Assembly: GCF_040253635.1 (NCBI RefSeq)
Contig: NZ_JBEJGX010000001.1
Coordinates: 186,001 to 250,000 of the forward strand
From: Streptomyces sp. Edi2
GTDB taxonomy: Bacteria > Actinomycetota > Actinomycetes > Streptomycetales > Streptomycetaceae
DNA length: 64,000 nucleotides
Direction: 5' to 3'
In this document: piece by piece, positions 8,581 to 17,380 of the stretch
Position numbering within the stretch: position 1 is the stretch's first letter
Layout of the letters: every line of letters begins with the position of its first letter
Translations under genes and position numbers: made by a program
Notes under the pieces: generated by a model
Database searches by the model: none
What the model was told of the DNA's origin: nothing
The model's input: only the letters and a program-made list of their open reading frames with translations

Positions 8581-9114
8581 ATGAACCACCCCCTCGTCTT
8601 CCTCACCGACTCGGCGGCTCGCGTGCTGTTGTGGGCCGCCGACAAGGCGGCCGCCCGCTCCCGCGTCCCCAATCCGATCCTGCTGGCCCGGGTCACCCTC
8701 CACGCTCTGGCCCTCCCAGACGCCTCTGGCGCCGACTTCTACCAGATCATCAGCGAGTCCGCCCACGACCTCGGCTTCATCTGGGGCCGCTGCGCCGAGT
8801 GCGGCGCCGAGCTCGGACTCAACCCGTACGAGGAATGGCCGCTGTGCCAGGGCTGCGAGCCCTGGGTGTGCGCCTGCGCCTTCGAAAATCCTGGTGTCGA
8901 CTGCGGCGGCTGCCACCTCACCCGCGCCGGGCAGGGCGAGTGCATGCCGCCGTGCACCTGCGGCTGCGACACCGCCTTCGGCCGCTACGGCGACTACGAC
9001 ACCGAATCGTCCGTCTCCCGCCAGCACTTCATCGACACCGGCCGCTTCCTGCGTCCCGGCGAAGCACTCGACCACTACGACGCTCGGATCCCCTGGACGA
9101 CCGTCGCCGACTGA
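8581..9114 (+). CDS. cysteine-rich zinc-binding hypothetical protein
   Basis: A 177-residue protein, ATG 8581. After an N-terminal helical part there are about 15 cysteines between residues 79 and 131, arranged as CAECG, CQGCEPWVCACA, CGGCH and CTCGC. This is consistent with several zinc ribbons. No family was recognised. It is likely co-transcribed with the genes on both sides. Confidence 0.6.
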   Translation: MNHPLVFLTDSAARVLLWAADKAAARSRVPNPILLARVTLHALALPDASGADFYQIISESAHDLGFIWGRCAECGAELGLNPYEEWPLCQGCEPWVCACAFENPGVDCGGCHLTRAGQGECMPPCTCGCDTAFGRYGDYDTESSVSRQHFIDTGRFLRPGEALDHYDARIPWTTVAD

Positions 9115-9190
9115 CCGCCGCTCGGTTCGTGCGCCGGGGCCCGCCTGGCCCCGGCGCGCCCGCCCTACCCCCGAACGAACAGGAGCGCCA

Positions 9191-9679
9191 ATGCCGACGC
9201 TCGAACTCCACGAACTCCTCGACTGCGCTACCGGCGAGCAAGAAACGGTGATCCGCGACATCGCCTACACGGCCGGCGTGCTGTGGCAGTGCCGCAACGC
9301 CAACTGCGGCCTCCATGACCGACCCCGCAATGAACAGCACTGCCCCGCTTGCGGACACGACCGCCAGGGCCAGCCCATCGGCGACAGAGTGCCCATCACC
9401 CACGGGCCGATCCTCCCCCACCTTCTCACCGCTCTGCGTGAGGCACTCGTCGCGTGGTTCACCGAGCGTCACAGGCCCCTGCCCGACGCGGTGAGCTTCC
9501 AGTACACAGACCAGTACGAGTCCCATGAATGGAGCGACTGGGGAGCGCTTCACTTCGGCGGCCGCACCGAGCCGTACTGCGATTTCGACGGCAGTGACGT
9601 CGCCGAGGTCCTCACTGAGATCAGCGACGACGAGGCTCCGCAGCGGAACGACGTGCTGACGGTCGCTCTGCCCCGTTGA
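9191..9679 (+). CDS. zinc-ribbon hypothetical protein
   Basis: A 162-residue protein; ATG 9191 follows AGGAG. A four-cysteine knuckle lies near residues 35-56 (CRNANC, then CPACG), followed by a mixed alpha/beta C-terminal part ending with acidic residues. It is the third gene of the operon headed by the 7870 promoter. Function is unknown. Confidence 0.6.
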   Translation: MPTLELHELLDCATGEQETVIRDIAYTAGVLWQCRNANCGLHDRPRNEQHCPACGHDRQGQPIGDRVPITHGPILPHLLTALREALVAWFTERHRPLPDAVSFQYTDQYESHEWSDWGALHFGGRTEPYCDFDGSDVAEVLTEISDDEAPQRNDVLTVALPR

Positions 9680-9760
9680 GGAGATGCGCGGCGTATCGGC
9701 GTCCAGCTCCGAGCCGCCGCCCGGCCCCACCCCACCCCGTCCTCGCAAAGGAGCACCCCG

Positions 9761-10010
9761 ATGACCGACCTGTCCCGCCAGCCCCTGGTCCCGACGAACA
9801 TGCTCGAGGATCTGCGTACCGCCCTGATCAGCCACTGGCCTGGGCCGGCGACGGCGCTCTGCTCCGGTTCGGCTCCTGCGAATGGCCGGCCGACGACCTC
9901 ACCGGAGTTGTCTGCGACGAGCTCGACGCCGTCTCCGAGTGGCGACACACTGATCGTCGGCCTGGCCCCCGGCTTCGTCCAGTCACCGCCGGTCGAGGCC
10001 AGTCCCGAGG
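9761..10010 (+). pseudogene. small hypothetical gene with a frameshift
   Basis: ATG 9761 follows AAAGGAG and reads MTDLSRQPLVPTNMLEDLRT. After about 25 codons, coding bias moves to another frame, which reads AGDGALLRFGSCEWPADDL then VVCDELDAVSEW with strong third-position GC. The first frame downstream is Ser/Pro/Thr-rich shadow. A frameshift near 9835-9845 therefore splits the gene. It is a real mutation or a sequencing error. The family is unknown. Confidence 0.5.
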
Positions 10011-10124
10011 CGATGCCGGCATTCGATCTGCAGGACCCACGGCCCGGCTGCAGACACCCCTTCGGGCCTTCGCGAGTGCGGCGTGGCGGGCACGATGGCC
10101 GGAAGCTGTCTTAGGGTCTTTCCC

Positions 10125-10940
10125 ATGGGGAGTGAGGGCCGCTGGCAGCGGCGGGGTACAGAAATGCTGTTCGCGGGCGGGCCGGGCGGGAGGGTCCGGC
10201 TGACGGTGGACCAGGCCGTGCGTCCCGACGGTAAGCAGGTCGCCTACCCGCATGTGGCTGCGCCGGATTCGGTGCGTGTGCTCGCTGTGCACCGCGGGCG
10301 GGTGCCCGTGGTCACCCAGCATCACTACCTGCACGACGCGGAGATCACCGATCTGCCCGGTGGTCTCGTCGACGAGAGCGAGAGCCCCCAGACGGCTGCC
10401 GGTCGTGAGCTCACCGAGGAGACCGGTCTGCGCGCGGCGTGGCTGCATCCGCTCGGTGCCGTCGCGACGGCCAGGGCGGCAAGCACGGAGAAGGCGCACT
10501 TGTTCCTGGCCCACGGCTGCACCGCGGGAGCGAGTGCGCCTGATGCGGGTGAGGCCCTCACGGCGGGGTGGCGCTCGTGGTACGAACTCGCTGAGACGGA
10601 CGCGATGGCGCTCAGCGGCGTGTTCCCTCTCGCGCTGGCCGATGCCGCGTCGCTCGCCGCGGTGCAGCGTGCAGGCGCTGCGATGCGTGCGGTCGGCGGT
10701 CTCCTGCCGGCTCCCGGCGACGACTTGCCCGCGGCGGCGTTCGCGGCCTACACCGTGGCCGAGTTGCGTGATCCGCTTCTGCCTGAGCGGCTGACGTTGG
10801 TGTGGCTGGACCTGGCGATCGGCTCGTTCGCGGAGGGCGCGGCCATCCTGGCGGAGCTCGAAGCGTCGTGCGAGGGGCCCGCGGCCGAGGAGGCGTGGGA
10901 GCGTGCTGCTCACCGGTTGTGGTCTTTGGCCGGGCCGTGA
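10125..10940 (+). CDS. Nudix hydrolase
   Basis: A 271-residue protein; start taken as ATG 10125 (ATG 10164 also fits). The Nudix box G-x5-E-x7-RE-x2-EE-x-G is intact in GGLVDESESPQTAAGRELTE and the following ETGL. The upstream part resembles ADP-ribose pyrophosphatase-type enzymes, which cleave nucleoside diphosphates linked to another moiety. An Ala-rich C-terminal helical extension of about 120 residues is unusual for the family. It converges with the MFS gene. The substrate cannot be predicted. Confidence 0.85.
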   Translation: MGSEGRWQRRGTEMLFAGGPGGRVRLTVDQAVRPDGKQVAYPHVAAPDSVRVLAVHRGRVPVVTQHHYLHDAEITDLPGGLVDESESPQTAAGRELTEETGLRAAWLHPLGAVATARAASTEKAHLFLAHGCTAGASAPDAGEALTAGWRSWYELAETDAMALSGVFPLALADAASLAAVQRAGAAMRAVGGLLPAPGDDLPAAAFAAYTVAELRDPLLPERLTLVWLDLAIGSFAEGAAILAELEASCEGPAAEEAWERAAHRLWSLAGP

Positions 10941-10977
10941 CGAGCGCCGGCCTCGTTGGGGCCTTCCCGGCTGTGGT

Positions 10978-12255
10978 TCAGGCCGGCGGCGGGTCGCCGT
11001 CCTTGTCGGGTGCGGCGGTGCGGCTCGAAGGGATGGGGTTTCGCAGTGTGCGGGCCAGGGGGCGGCAGGCTGCCGCCGCGGTCAGTGCGCTCGTGCCCAG
11101 CAGCGCGGCGACGAGCGGCCGGCCGCCGAGGCTGAGCGCGAGGGCGATGGCGAGGGGTGGGAGGGAGGCGACGGCGGTCGCCCCGCTGAGGACCGCCTGG
11201 TAGCGGCCGGTCGCGCCGGGCGGCGCCGCCTTCGAGACATACGCGCCGATCGCGACGCTGTAGAAGATCTCTCCAGGCACCACGAGGACGACTGCCACGG
11301 CATACCCGAGCACCGTGTGCTGCAGAACGGCCAGCGAAATGCCTGTGCCGAGGATCAGGCTGCCGGCGGCCAGGAGCGGGGCGACGGGGACCCGCATCTT
11401 CTCGTTGCGGCCGATCAAGGCCCGCATCAACGGCGGGCTCAAGACGAGCACGGCCGCGGTGTTGGAGATCATTGCCGTACCGAGAGCGGTCGGCGGTAGG
11501 GAGTCTGCGGTCATCACCAGCGGCAGCACGCTGGTCAGCCCGTAGGCGCAGATCATCGCGCCGATGGCGGCCACAGTGATCCATCGCAGGCTCGGGTCGT
11601 CCCGCAGCATCTGACGGTAGGTGAACGCTGCGGGCGTGGTCGCCGCGGCCGGCCGCGGGGACAGGACGCGTCGGGCGATGAGGGCGAACACCAAGCAGGC
11701 GATGCCGTTCGCGACGAACAGCATCTCGTAGCCGTAGTGCTGGGCGAGGTAGCCGCCCAGGCCGCCGCACAAGGCGATGCCGCCGTTCATGCACCAAAAG
11801 ACGCTGCCCTGGGCCCGGGTCCGGCCCGCTTCACTGTCGATGCTCTCGTTGATCTGGGCGGAGATGGCCGGCCGCTGGATTTCCATGGTGAAGCCCAGCA
11901 GCAGCGAGGTGGCCAGCAGCGCGGGGAGCGAGTGGGAGAGCGCCAGGGCGAAGCATGCGAGAGCTGCGAGGGTCATCATCGCGGTGAGCGCGGTGCGTTG
12001 GCCGAGTCGGTCAGTGAGCGCGCCCGCGCATGCCTGTCCAAGGCACCAGCCGATGCCGAACAAGGTCAGGCCGGCGCCGGCGGCGGTCATGCCGTGCCCG
12101 GTGCCGTCGGAGATGTAGTAGCCGAGGAAGGCCCAGCCGAAGCCGGCCGCCTTGAGCAGGAGTGTCCCTGCGAGGAGCGCTGTGATGACGGTGCGGGCGG
12201 ACGGGGTGGTGCGGGCCGGCGTCGGGGCCGTGGTGGGCGGGTGGGTGGTGGCCAT
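10978..12255 (-). CDS. MFS drug-efflux-type transporter
   Basis: A 425-residue membrane protein with about 12 hydrophobic segments. The loop after helix 2 has GALTDRLGQRTAL, the usual MFS motif between helices 2 and 3. Such proteins export small molecules by proton antiport. An upstream leader peptide with its own ribosome site and a hairpin (12306-12338) suggest control by translation-linked attenuation, as known for some antibiotic-resistance genes. An IclR-like regulator gene lies directly upstream on the same strand. The substrate is unknown. Confidence 0.85.
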   Translation of the reverse strand: MATTHPPTTAPTPARTTPSARTVITALLAGTLLLKAAGFGWAFLGYYISDGTGHGMTAAGAGLTLFGIGWCLGQACAGALTDRLGQRTALTAMMTLAALACFALALSHSLPALLATSLLLGFTMEIQRPAISAQINESIDSEAGRTRAQGSVFWCMNGGIALCGGLGGYLAQHYGYEMLFVANGIACLVFALIARRVLSPRPAAATTPAAFTYRQMLRDDPSLRWITVAAIGAMICAYGLTSVLPLVMTADSLPPTALGTAMISNTAAVLVLSPPLMRALIGRNEKMRVPVAPLLAAGSLILGTGISLAVLQHTVLGYAVAVVLVVPGEIFYSVAIGAYVSKAAPPGATGRYQAVLSGATAVASLPPLAIALALSLGGRPLVAALLGTSALTAAAACRPLARTLRNPIPSSRTAAPDKDGDPPPA

Positions 12256-12305
12256 CGCCTGGTCTCTCTGGAGCGGGCGCGTGGGCGCGAAGGAGTCAGA
12301 CGTAC

Positions 12306-12338
12306 GAAGGCGGCCGGACCCGGGGGTCGGCCGCCTTC
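12306..12338 (-). terminator. attenuator-like hairpin before the MFS gene
   Basis: Perfect 11-bp arms GAAGGCGGCCG (12306-12316) and CGGCCGCCTTC (12328-12338) lie between the leader peptide stop and the transporter start. There is no clear T-run, so it may act as a sequestering hairpin rather than a classic terminator. Confidence 0.6.
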
Positions 12339-12381
12339 AGAAGGGAGCTCGTCGCCGGGGACCGGCGGGGCTCGGTTGGCG

Positions 12382-12426
12382 CTACAGGGGTCGCAGAGAG
12401 CGGACACTCTTACGGGACGGGCTCAT
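12382..12426 (-). CDS. 14-residue regulatory leader peptide
   Basis: A short frame MSPSRKSVRSLRPL starts at ATG 12426 and stops with TAG. A very strong ribosome site (GAGGAGGTGAAGG) precedes it. It lies 127 bases before the transporter gene with the hairpin between them. This is the layout of ribosome-stalling leaders that control efflux or methylase genes. The Arg/Ser-rich sequence is a plausible stalling peptide, but its function is inferred. Confidence 0.6.
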   Translation of the reverse strand: MSPSRKSVRSLRPL

Positions 12427-12630
12427 CGGCCTTCACCTCCTCGCTCGTGGGTGGCTGTTCCGCCTGGGCGGATAGCCACGACCGTAGAAGCTGCCGGCTG
12501 GGGCGGCGTGCCGTCCTGCCTGCCCGGGGAAGGCTTTAGGTTCGAAGTGATTCCGTGGGGGAATTTCCCGGTCCGGTCTCGCGCCGCGGACAGTGGCGCG
12601 AGGTCCAACTCGCGTGATGAGGCATCACGT
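12427..12630 (-). promoter_or_regulatory. probable promoter region of the MFS leader
   Basis: About 200 bases between the IclR-like stop and the leader peptide. It includes an AT-richer part with an imperfect palindrome (GGGAAATTCCC-like, near 12560) that may bind the adjacent regulator. No exact -35/-10 pair could be fixed. Confidence 0.35.
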
Positions 12631-13512
12631 TCAGATGACGTGCAATTCCGGACGTGCGGTCGGCGCCGATTGCTGTGTTGCCTGTCCGAAGGGGGCGCCG
12701 GCGGCTTCGGGGGCCGTGCGTGCCGCGGCGGGCGATCCGAAGCGGTGGGCTGCGCGGCGCAGCAGGACGGCGTACTCCTGCACTCTGAGCGGGTCGGTGA
12801 ATGCCGCGGTGGGACCGAGGACGGTGAGGATGGCCACGACGGTGCCTGCTCGCCGGACATACGTGGCCAGGGCCTGGCTCCTGGGCGTGCGGGAGGCGGC
12901 GATTCGGCTGGTGGTCACGCTTTCACGGATGCGGGCGGGGAGCTCGATTGGCTGGTCGTCGGGCCCAGTGGTCATGCCAGGCGGGAGACTGGCCAGGGCG
13001 GCCCGGCCGGCTGCGCTGTGGCGGAGGTCCTCATGCTGCTGGTTGACAGCCTGGTGCAGATCGGCGTGGGGCGGGCAGAGGACGTCGACGAGTTCGAGGC
13101 GCAGGCCGGAGCCCAGTCGCCATCCCGGCTGGTGGTAGGTGACAGCAAGGCCGGTCTCCGCGTGGAGGGTGGTCAGGACCTCGCGGATGCGGGGGTGAAC
13201 CGGGCCGGCGGCGCGGACGTCCAGCAGGGCCCTGCCGGCCCGGGTCAGGCGGTAGGAGCCGTGCCGGGCGCCGCGTTCGGCAACGCGTTCTTCGACAGCT
13301 GCGCCCAGGAGCCGGGAGACATGCGATCCGCGCAGGCCGGCCGCGGCGGCGATCTTTGCGACCTGGTGCTCCTGGTAGGGGCCGAGTTCGTGCAGCACCC
13401 GCAGGACCCGCAGTCCGCAGCGCACGCTCTGATTGGGCCGGCTCTCACCGAACCCGACGGGCGGCGGCCAGGGAAGGCGGCGCGGCGGGGGTTCGAGGGT
13501 GGCGGTGGACAT
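12631..13512 (-). CDS. IclR-like winged-helix regulator
   Basis: A 293-residue protein; ATG 13512 follows GGGGAG, chosen over upstream in-frame starts. Residues about 30-95 form a winged helix (VLRVLHELGPYQEHQVAKIA, then SHVSRLL and GSYRLTRAG). The remaining part could be a ligand-binding domain of IclR type (AETGLAVTYHQPG). Such proteins repress or activate nearby genes, so the MFS exporter next downstream is a likely target. Assignment to IclR proper is tentative. Confidence 0.6.
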   Translation of the reverse strand: MSTATLEPPPRRLPWPPPVGFGESRPNQSVRCGLRVLRVLHELGPYQEHQVAKIAAAAGLRGSHVSRLLGAAVEERVAERGARHGSYRLTRAGRALLDVRAAGPVHPRIREVLTTLHAETGLAVTYHQPGWRLGSGLRLELVDVLCPPHADLHQAVNQQHEDLRHSAAGRAALASLPPGMTTGPDDQPIELPARIRESVTTSRIAASRTPRSQALATYVRRAGTVVAILTVLGPTAAFTDPLRVQEYAVLLRRAAHRFGSPAAARTAPEAAGAPFGQATQQSAPTARPELHVI

Positions 13513-13619
13513 GCGGCTCCCCCATCTCACGTGGTGCGGGACTCCTGGTGCGGGAGGCTGAACGGGTTCGGCCGGCGCGCGATGGCCGGCCGGGGCGCGA
13601 TGGCCGGCCGGGGCGGTGG

Positions 13620-13808
13620 TCAGCGCCGGAAGGAGCTGCGCGGGGCCACCTCGGCGGACTCCTCGTCGATCTCGTGCTGGAGGTCCGGATCGGTGTAGCG
13701 GGGAGCCTGGAAGAGGCTTTCCCCCGGCGGCTTGGGGGTCAGCGGCGGGCGTCGCTGGGGCAGCTGGCGGGGCGGACGGCGGCGGGGGTCCGGCTGGGTC
13801 GGTGCCAT
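13620..13808 (-). CDS. small Pro/Arg-rich protein
   Basis: A 62-residue protein from ATG 13808, which follows AAAGGA and begins 10 bases after the nuclease stop. The N-terminal half is Pro/Arg rich; the C-terminal half is charged (PDLQHEIDEESAE). It looks like a co-expressed small gene. No function can be assigned. Confidence 0.5.
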   Translation of the reverse strand: MAPTQPDPRRRPPRQLPQRRPPLTPKPPGESLFQAPRYTDPDLQHEIDEESAEVAPRSSFRR

Positions 13809-13817
13809 CGGGATCCT

Positions 13818-14555
13818 TTACTGGCTCTGGGTGAGGCCGACGGAGGCATCTGTGGGCAGGGTCTGACGGGGACAGGCGGCGAGCACCTGCCGCATCGCGC
13901 CCTTCTCGGCCGGGATGACCCACAGGTCGTACTTCTTCTTGACCGCGATCTGGCGTGCCACGTAGGTGCAGCGGAAGTTGTTGTTGGCGGGCAGCCAGGC
14001 GGCGGCGTTGCCGTCGGACTTCTGCTGGTTGGCCGGTCCCGAGACCGCGAGCAAATTGAGGGGATCGTTGGCCAGAGCTTCACGCCGGCTTTGGGGAAGC
14101 AGTGCGGCGCCAGTTTGCCAGCTGTCGCTCAGCGCTACGAGGTGGTCGATCTGAACCGACGACGACTGGGGGCCGCGGACGAAATTGATGGTGGCGGCGG
14201 TGTACGGGTCGGCCAGCGTGCCCGAGGCGACCACGCACGTCGAAGTCCCCTTGTAAGACACGGCTTTGAGGTCTCTGCGCAAAATGTCGTCGCGACTGTC
14301 GCAGCCGTTGTGCGCGCCTGGCGCGGAGGTGGTGTCCGACCAGGCGGAACCGAACTTCGCGGTGCGGTCGTAACCGGCCTTCGGGGCGCGGGCCTTAACG
14401 GGCAGGGCGTCCAGTGTGCGCAGGGCGTTGCTGCGGGCGGCGGGAGCGTTCGTGCCGGGCCTGGAGAGGCCGGTGGCAGCATGTGTGCCTGATACGGAGC
14501 AGCCGGTGACGGCCGCTGCCAGCACCAGACCGGCGGGGAGAAGTCGGCGGTTCAA
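13818..14555 (-). CDS. secreted lipoprotein HNH nuclease (DUF1524-like)
   Basis: A 245-residue protein. TTG 14555 with an upstream GAGG gives a perfect lipoprotein signal (MNRRLLPAGLVLAAAVTGC, lipobox AVTGC); GTG 14621 is the alternative. The core shows the extracellular HNH/GmrSD-type pattern: VQIDHLVALSDSWQTGA, LANDPLNLLAVSGPANQQKS and NNFRCTYVARQIAVKKKY. Such enzymes cut DNA outside the cell or at the surface and are widespread in actinomycetes. It sits within a cluster of secreted proteins. Confidence 0.8.
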   Translation of the reverse strand: MNRRLLPAGLVLAAAVTGCSVSGTHAATGLSRPGTNAPAARSNALRTLDALPVKARAPKAGYDRTAKFGSAWSDTTSAPGAHNGCDSRDDILRRDLKAVSYKGTSTCVVASGTLADPYTAATINFVRGPQSSSVQIDHLVALSDSWQTGAALLPQSRREALANDPLNLLAVSGPANQQKSDGNAAAWLPANNNFRCTYVARQIAVKKKYDLWVIPAEKGAMRQVLAACPRQTLPTDASVGLTQSQ

Positions 14556-14613
14556 CGCAGCGTGCCTCGTTTCCGTGACGCGGGACCGGGTGGGCTCGTG
14601 CCCGTGTTGATGA

Positions 14614-15459
14614 TTACCCACCGCGGGCCGCCGGGCGGCGGCGGGTGGCAGCCGTGGCGTGCACGGCGTCGGCGAATGCGCGGACACAGGCGGTGGCCCG
14701 CGCAGCGCCGATGGCGCCGGGCTGCTCCAACAGCGGGCGGACTGCAGGTGTGCCCATGACGACGCCGTTGACGAAGGGAGCAACGTCCCGTGCCAGGGCG
14801 GGCGTCGAGATCCCAATGCCGGCAACGACCGGATGCTCGGTGACAGCTCGCAGCCGGGTGGTGAAGCGGTCCAGGGCTGCGAGGTCCAGACCTCCCCGGT
14901 AGCCGGTGGCAGCCGCTGCTGCGGGCGCGTAGATCCAGCCTGATGCGGCCGTGGCGATGTGGGCCAGGAGTCCGTCGTCAGCGTCGCGCGGGGCGAACTG
15001 CGGTGTGTGGATGCCGGCCGCCCGTGCAGCGGCCAGCCAAGGCGCGGCCTCGCGCAGAGGCAGATCGGGAATCATCGCTCCGGCGGCGCCTGCTTCGGCC
15101 AGGCCCTGGGCGAAACGCGCGATGCCGTATTCGACCACGGGCGCCCAGTAGCTCATGACCACTACCGGCGCTCCGCTGTCCGCGGCATGCCGGATCGTGG
15201 ACATCACCTGAGCCATGCCCACGCCCTGCTGCAAAGCATGTCGGTAAGCGGCGGATATCACCGGGCCGTCCAGCGGGGCGCAGGCGGTGGGCACACCCAC
15301 TTCGAGGATGCCTGTGCCGTGCTCGACAAACGCGTGCAGGAGGTCGATGGACGCGGTCGGGTCGGGAAATCCAGCAGGCAGGAACGCCCCGAGGACGGGG
15401 GCGGTGTTCCGGTTCAGCAGACGGGTGAGTTGGATGCCGGCTGGCTTGTACACGTTCAC
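14614..15459 (-). CDS. trpA: stand-alone tryptophan synthase alpha-like protein
   Basis: A 281-residue protein from GTG 15459 (GAAAGG upstream). The TrpA barrel signatures are present. ILEVGVP carries the catalytic Glu equivalent and PLDGPVI the catalytic Asp equivalent, separated by the usual distance. GSWIY-like and phosphate-site segments also occur (VVAGIGISTPALARDV). TrpA cleaves indole-3-glycerol phosphate to indole and glyceraldehyde-3-phosphate. No trpB or other trp gene is present, so it may be a free-indole lyase or a specialised paralogue. Confidence 0.8.
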   Translation of the reverse strand: MNVYKPAGIQLTRLLNRNTAPVLGAFLPAGFPDPTASIDLLHAFVEHGTGILEVGVPTACAPLDGPVISAAYRHALQQGVGMAQVMSTIRHAADSGAPVVVMSYWAPVVEYGIARFAQGLAEAGAAGAMIPDLPLREAAPWLAAARAAGIHTPQFAPRDADDGLLAHIATAASGWIYAPAAAAATGYRGGLDLAALDRFTTRLRAVTEHPVVAGIGISTPALARDVAPFVNGVVMGTPAVRPLLEQPGAIGAARATACVRAFADAVHATAATRRRPAARGG

Positions 15460-15624
15460 GGTGCGCCTTTCACGGGGCGGCGGGGCGCCATCGGCCCGCG
15501 GCAGCAGTCTCGGCGCCAGTTCCTGGAGCGGTTGGGAGCACAGGGCCTCGGGGCGGCCGGCGGTGAGTCAGCTGGGCCGGCCGCCCTGGGAGTTATGCCG
15601 GCGACGTCCGGCCTTGGCCGCAGC

Positions 15625-15981
15625 TCAGTGGCATACAGAGACCGACGAGTACAGGTAATTCCCGCTGGCCCAGCCGCGAATCCCGGTGGTGGTATCGGTG
15701 ACGTTCACCCACCCGCCCCCGCGCTTCGTCCACGAGTGCACCTTGAATTTGTGCGACCTGTACAGGACTCCGAGCGCCCTGGAGTGCGAACTGGGCTTGG
15801 CGCGCAGGTTCACAGCCTTGGCATGCAGCTTCCACACGGGACAGGGGTAGCCGTCGCCCTGCACCGCGGCCTGTGTGGCCGTGGTGGCTGCTGGAGCTGC
15901 GTTGGCCGCTGGCGCTGCCAGAACAGGAAGGGCGATGGCCGCAGCAGTCGCGGCCAGGACACTGATTCGCTGAGAACGCAT
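15625..15981 (-). CDS. secreted SH3-like protein 1
   Basis: A 118-residue protein from ATG 15981, which follows GGAGG. It has a Sec signal (RISVLAATAAAIALPVLAAP) cleaved near AANA-A. The mature part is a bacterial SH3-type domain: AVNLRAKPSSHSRALGVLY, then GGWVNVTD and RGWASGNYL. These domains bind cell-wall or other surface ligands. It is a close paralogue of the next gene. Short length and two cysteines suggest one disulfide. Confidence 0.75.
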   Translation of the reverse strand: MRSQRISVLAATAAAIALPVLAAPAANAAPAATTATQAAVQGDGYPCPVWKLHAKAVNLRAKPSSHSRALGVLYRSHKFKVHSWTKRGGGWVNVTDTTTGIRGWASGNYLYSSVSVCH

Positions 15982-16146
15982 AAGGGTGCCTCCGTTGGGC
16001 TTCTTGTGGGCGGCGCAGTGACCGCCGTAGCCGCCCAGGCCCCCGCGGTCGGGCCCGCCGGGGTAGGTTCTCGGCGCCGTGTCGTCTGGCGGCGCTGAGA
16101 CCTGGGTCTTCTCACGGCGTCTCACGCTGAGAAGGGCGCCCGTTCG

Positions 16147-16509
16147 TCAGTGCTGGCAGGTGTAGACGGTCGGGTAGACGTACAGGCCAGAGACCCAGCC
16201 GCGGACGTGCGTCTTCTTGTCGGTGATGTTCACCCAGGAGCCGGTCTTCGTCGTGGAGTGGACGGTGAACCGGTGCGACTTGTAAAGCACGCCCAGGGGC
16301 GTGGACTTGGCCGTCGGCTTCGAGCGGATCGTTACGGCCTTCGCGTGGACCTTGTACGGCCCGACTCGGTCGCATTCGCCTGTCTTCACGGTGGTGGTCG
16401 CCGCGGTGGTGGCGTGGGCGGGGGCGGCGGTTGCCGCGGGAGCGGACAGGACTGGGAGGGCGATCGCTGCCGCGGTGGCGGAGAGCACGGCAATACGACG
16501 CGCAGACAT
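16147..16509 (-). CDS. secreted SH3-like protein 2
   Basis: A 120-residue protein from ATG 16509. Sec signal RIAVLSATAAAIALPVLSAP, then a mature SH3-type domain (AVTIRSKPTAKSTPLGVLYK, GSWVNITDKK, RGWVSGLYVYPTVYTC). About half of the mature residues match the protein at 15625, showing tandem duplication. It is probably an extracellular protein that acts at the cell wall. Confidence 0.75.
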   Translation of the reverse strand: MSARRIAVLSATAAAIALPVLSAPAATAAPAHATTAATTTVKTGECDRVGPYKVHAKAVTIRSKPTAKSTPLGVLYKSHRFTVHSTTKTGSWVNITDKKTHVRGWVSGLYVYPTVYTCQH

Positions 16510-16769
16510 GAATAGACCTCCACAAAAAGGGCGTTGATGGGTAGGGAGTTGCTGCAGACGGGCCGCCCGGGGATGGGCGGCTCAGTAGTGGGGGTTCGGC
16601 GGTGTCCCGGCCAGCCGGGCTGGACCACAAGGTGCTCTCCCTCTTCGCGGGCTGGCGACGCGGCGCGCAGGCGCTGGGAGATCATCCGAGTGGCGACACC
16701 TCGCGCTCACTTTCGTGGCGGTGAAGCATCCAACCCGGCTGGAGGGCGTGCTCAGCGGGTCTCTGGGAC

Positions 16770-17168
16770 CTAGGAGACGCCGTAGTAGAGCGAGACGTAC
16801 TTGTTAGCGACCCAGCCCCACTTGCCCTTGTTCGAACCGTCGTAGACCTTGCCGTAGAGCCAACGGTCGCCCGAGGACGTGCAGGTGATGTCCATTCCGG
16901 TGTACAGCTTGAGCGAGCCCTTGGCCGTGTAGCCGGTGCCCGGTCCCGTCCGCAGGCGGAGACCGGCAGCATTAACGGAGCCGTACTCGTGCGAGCGCCG
17001 CTTGTTGTCGAAGTTGTCATTCGGGACGGTCGAGTGCACGCAGGCAGACGAACCGACTGCGGATGCGGATGCGGATGCGGGGCTGGCGAGGACAACAGCG
17101 CCGGTGGTCAGGAGGCCAGCGGTCACGGCTGTGGCAGCCGTACGGCGCATGAGGGTGCGTGCGGACAT
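16770..17168 (-). CDS. secreted SH3-like protein 3
   Basis: A 132-residue protein from ATG 17168 (AAAGG upstream). Sec signal TAVTAGLLTTGAVVLASPAS, then an SH3-type pattern (GLRLRTGPGTGYTAKGSL, WLYGKVYDG, WGWVANKYVSLYYG). It is more distant from the two neighbours than they are from each other. Two cysteines (ACVHS and ITCTS) could form a disulfide. Confidence 0.7.
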   Translation of the reverse strand: MSARTLMRRTAATAVTAGLLTTGAVVLASPASASASAVGSSACVHSTVPNDNFDNKRRSHEYGSVNAAGLRLRTGPGTGYTAKGSLKLYTGMDITCTSSGDRWLYGKVYDGSNKGKWGWVANKYVSLYYGVS

Positions 17169-17380
17169 GTTGGACCTTTCGGCAAGGTGGGAGTGCGGAT
17201 CTGCTCTTGAGACGGCGCTGTGGTTTGGCCGATGAAAGATCGGGGCGTGCTGGCGCTGCACTCGTGTGCGGGCCTCTCTGGCTTCCTCGATCGATGAATC
17301 GTGCGGGGCTGGTGGTGCAGGTGCGGGCCGCGGGGCGGACCCGCACCTGCTGACCAGTCAGCGCCGTGACACCGCGACGG

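Noticed and set aside
11737..13698. 653-codon plus-strand open frame
   Set aside because: It is antisense to the MFS and IclR-like genes and has Gly/Arg-rich shadow composition.
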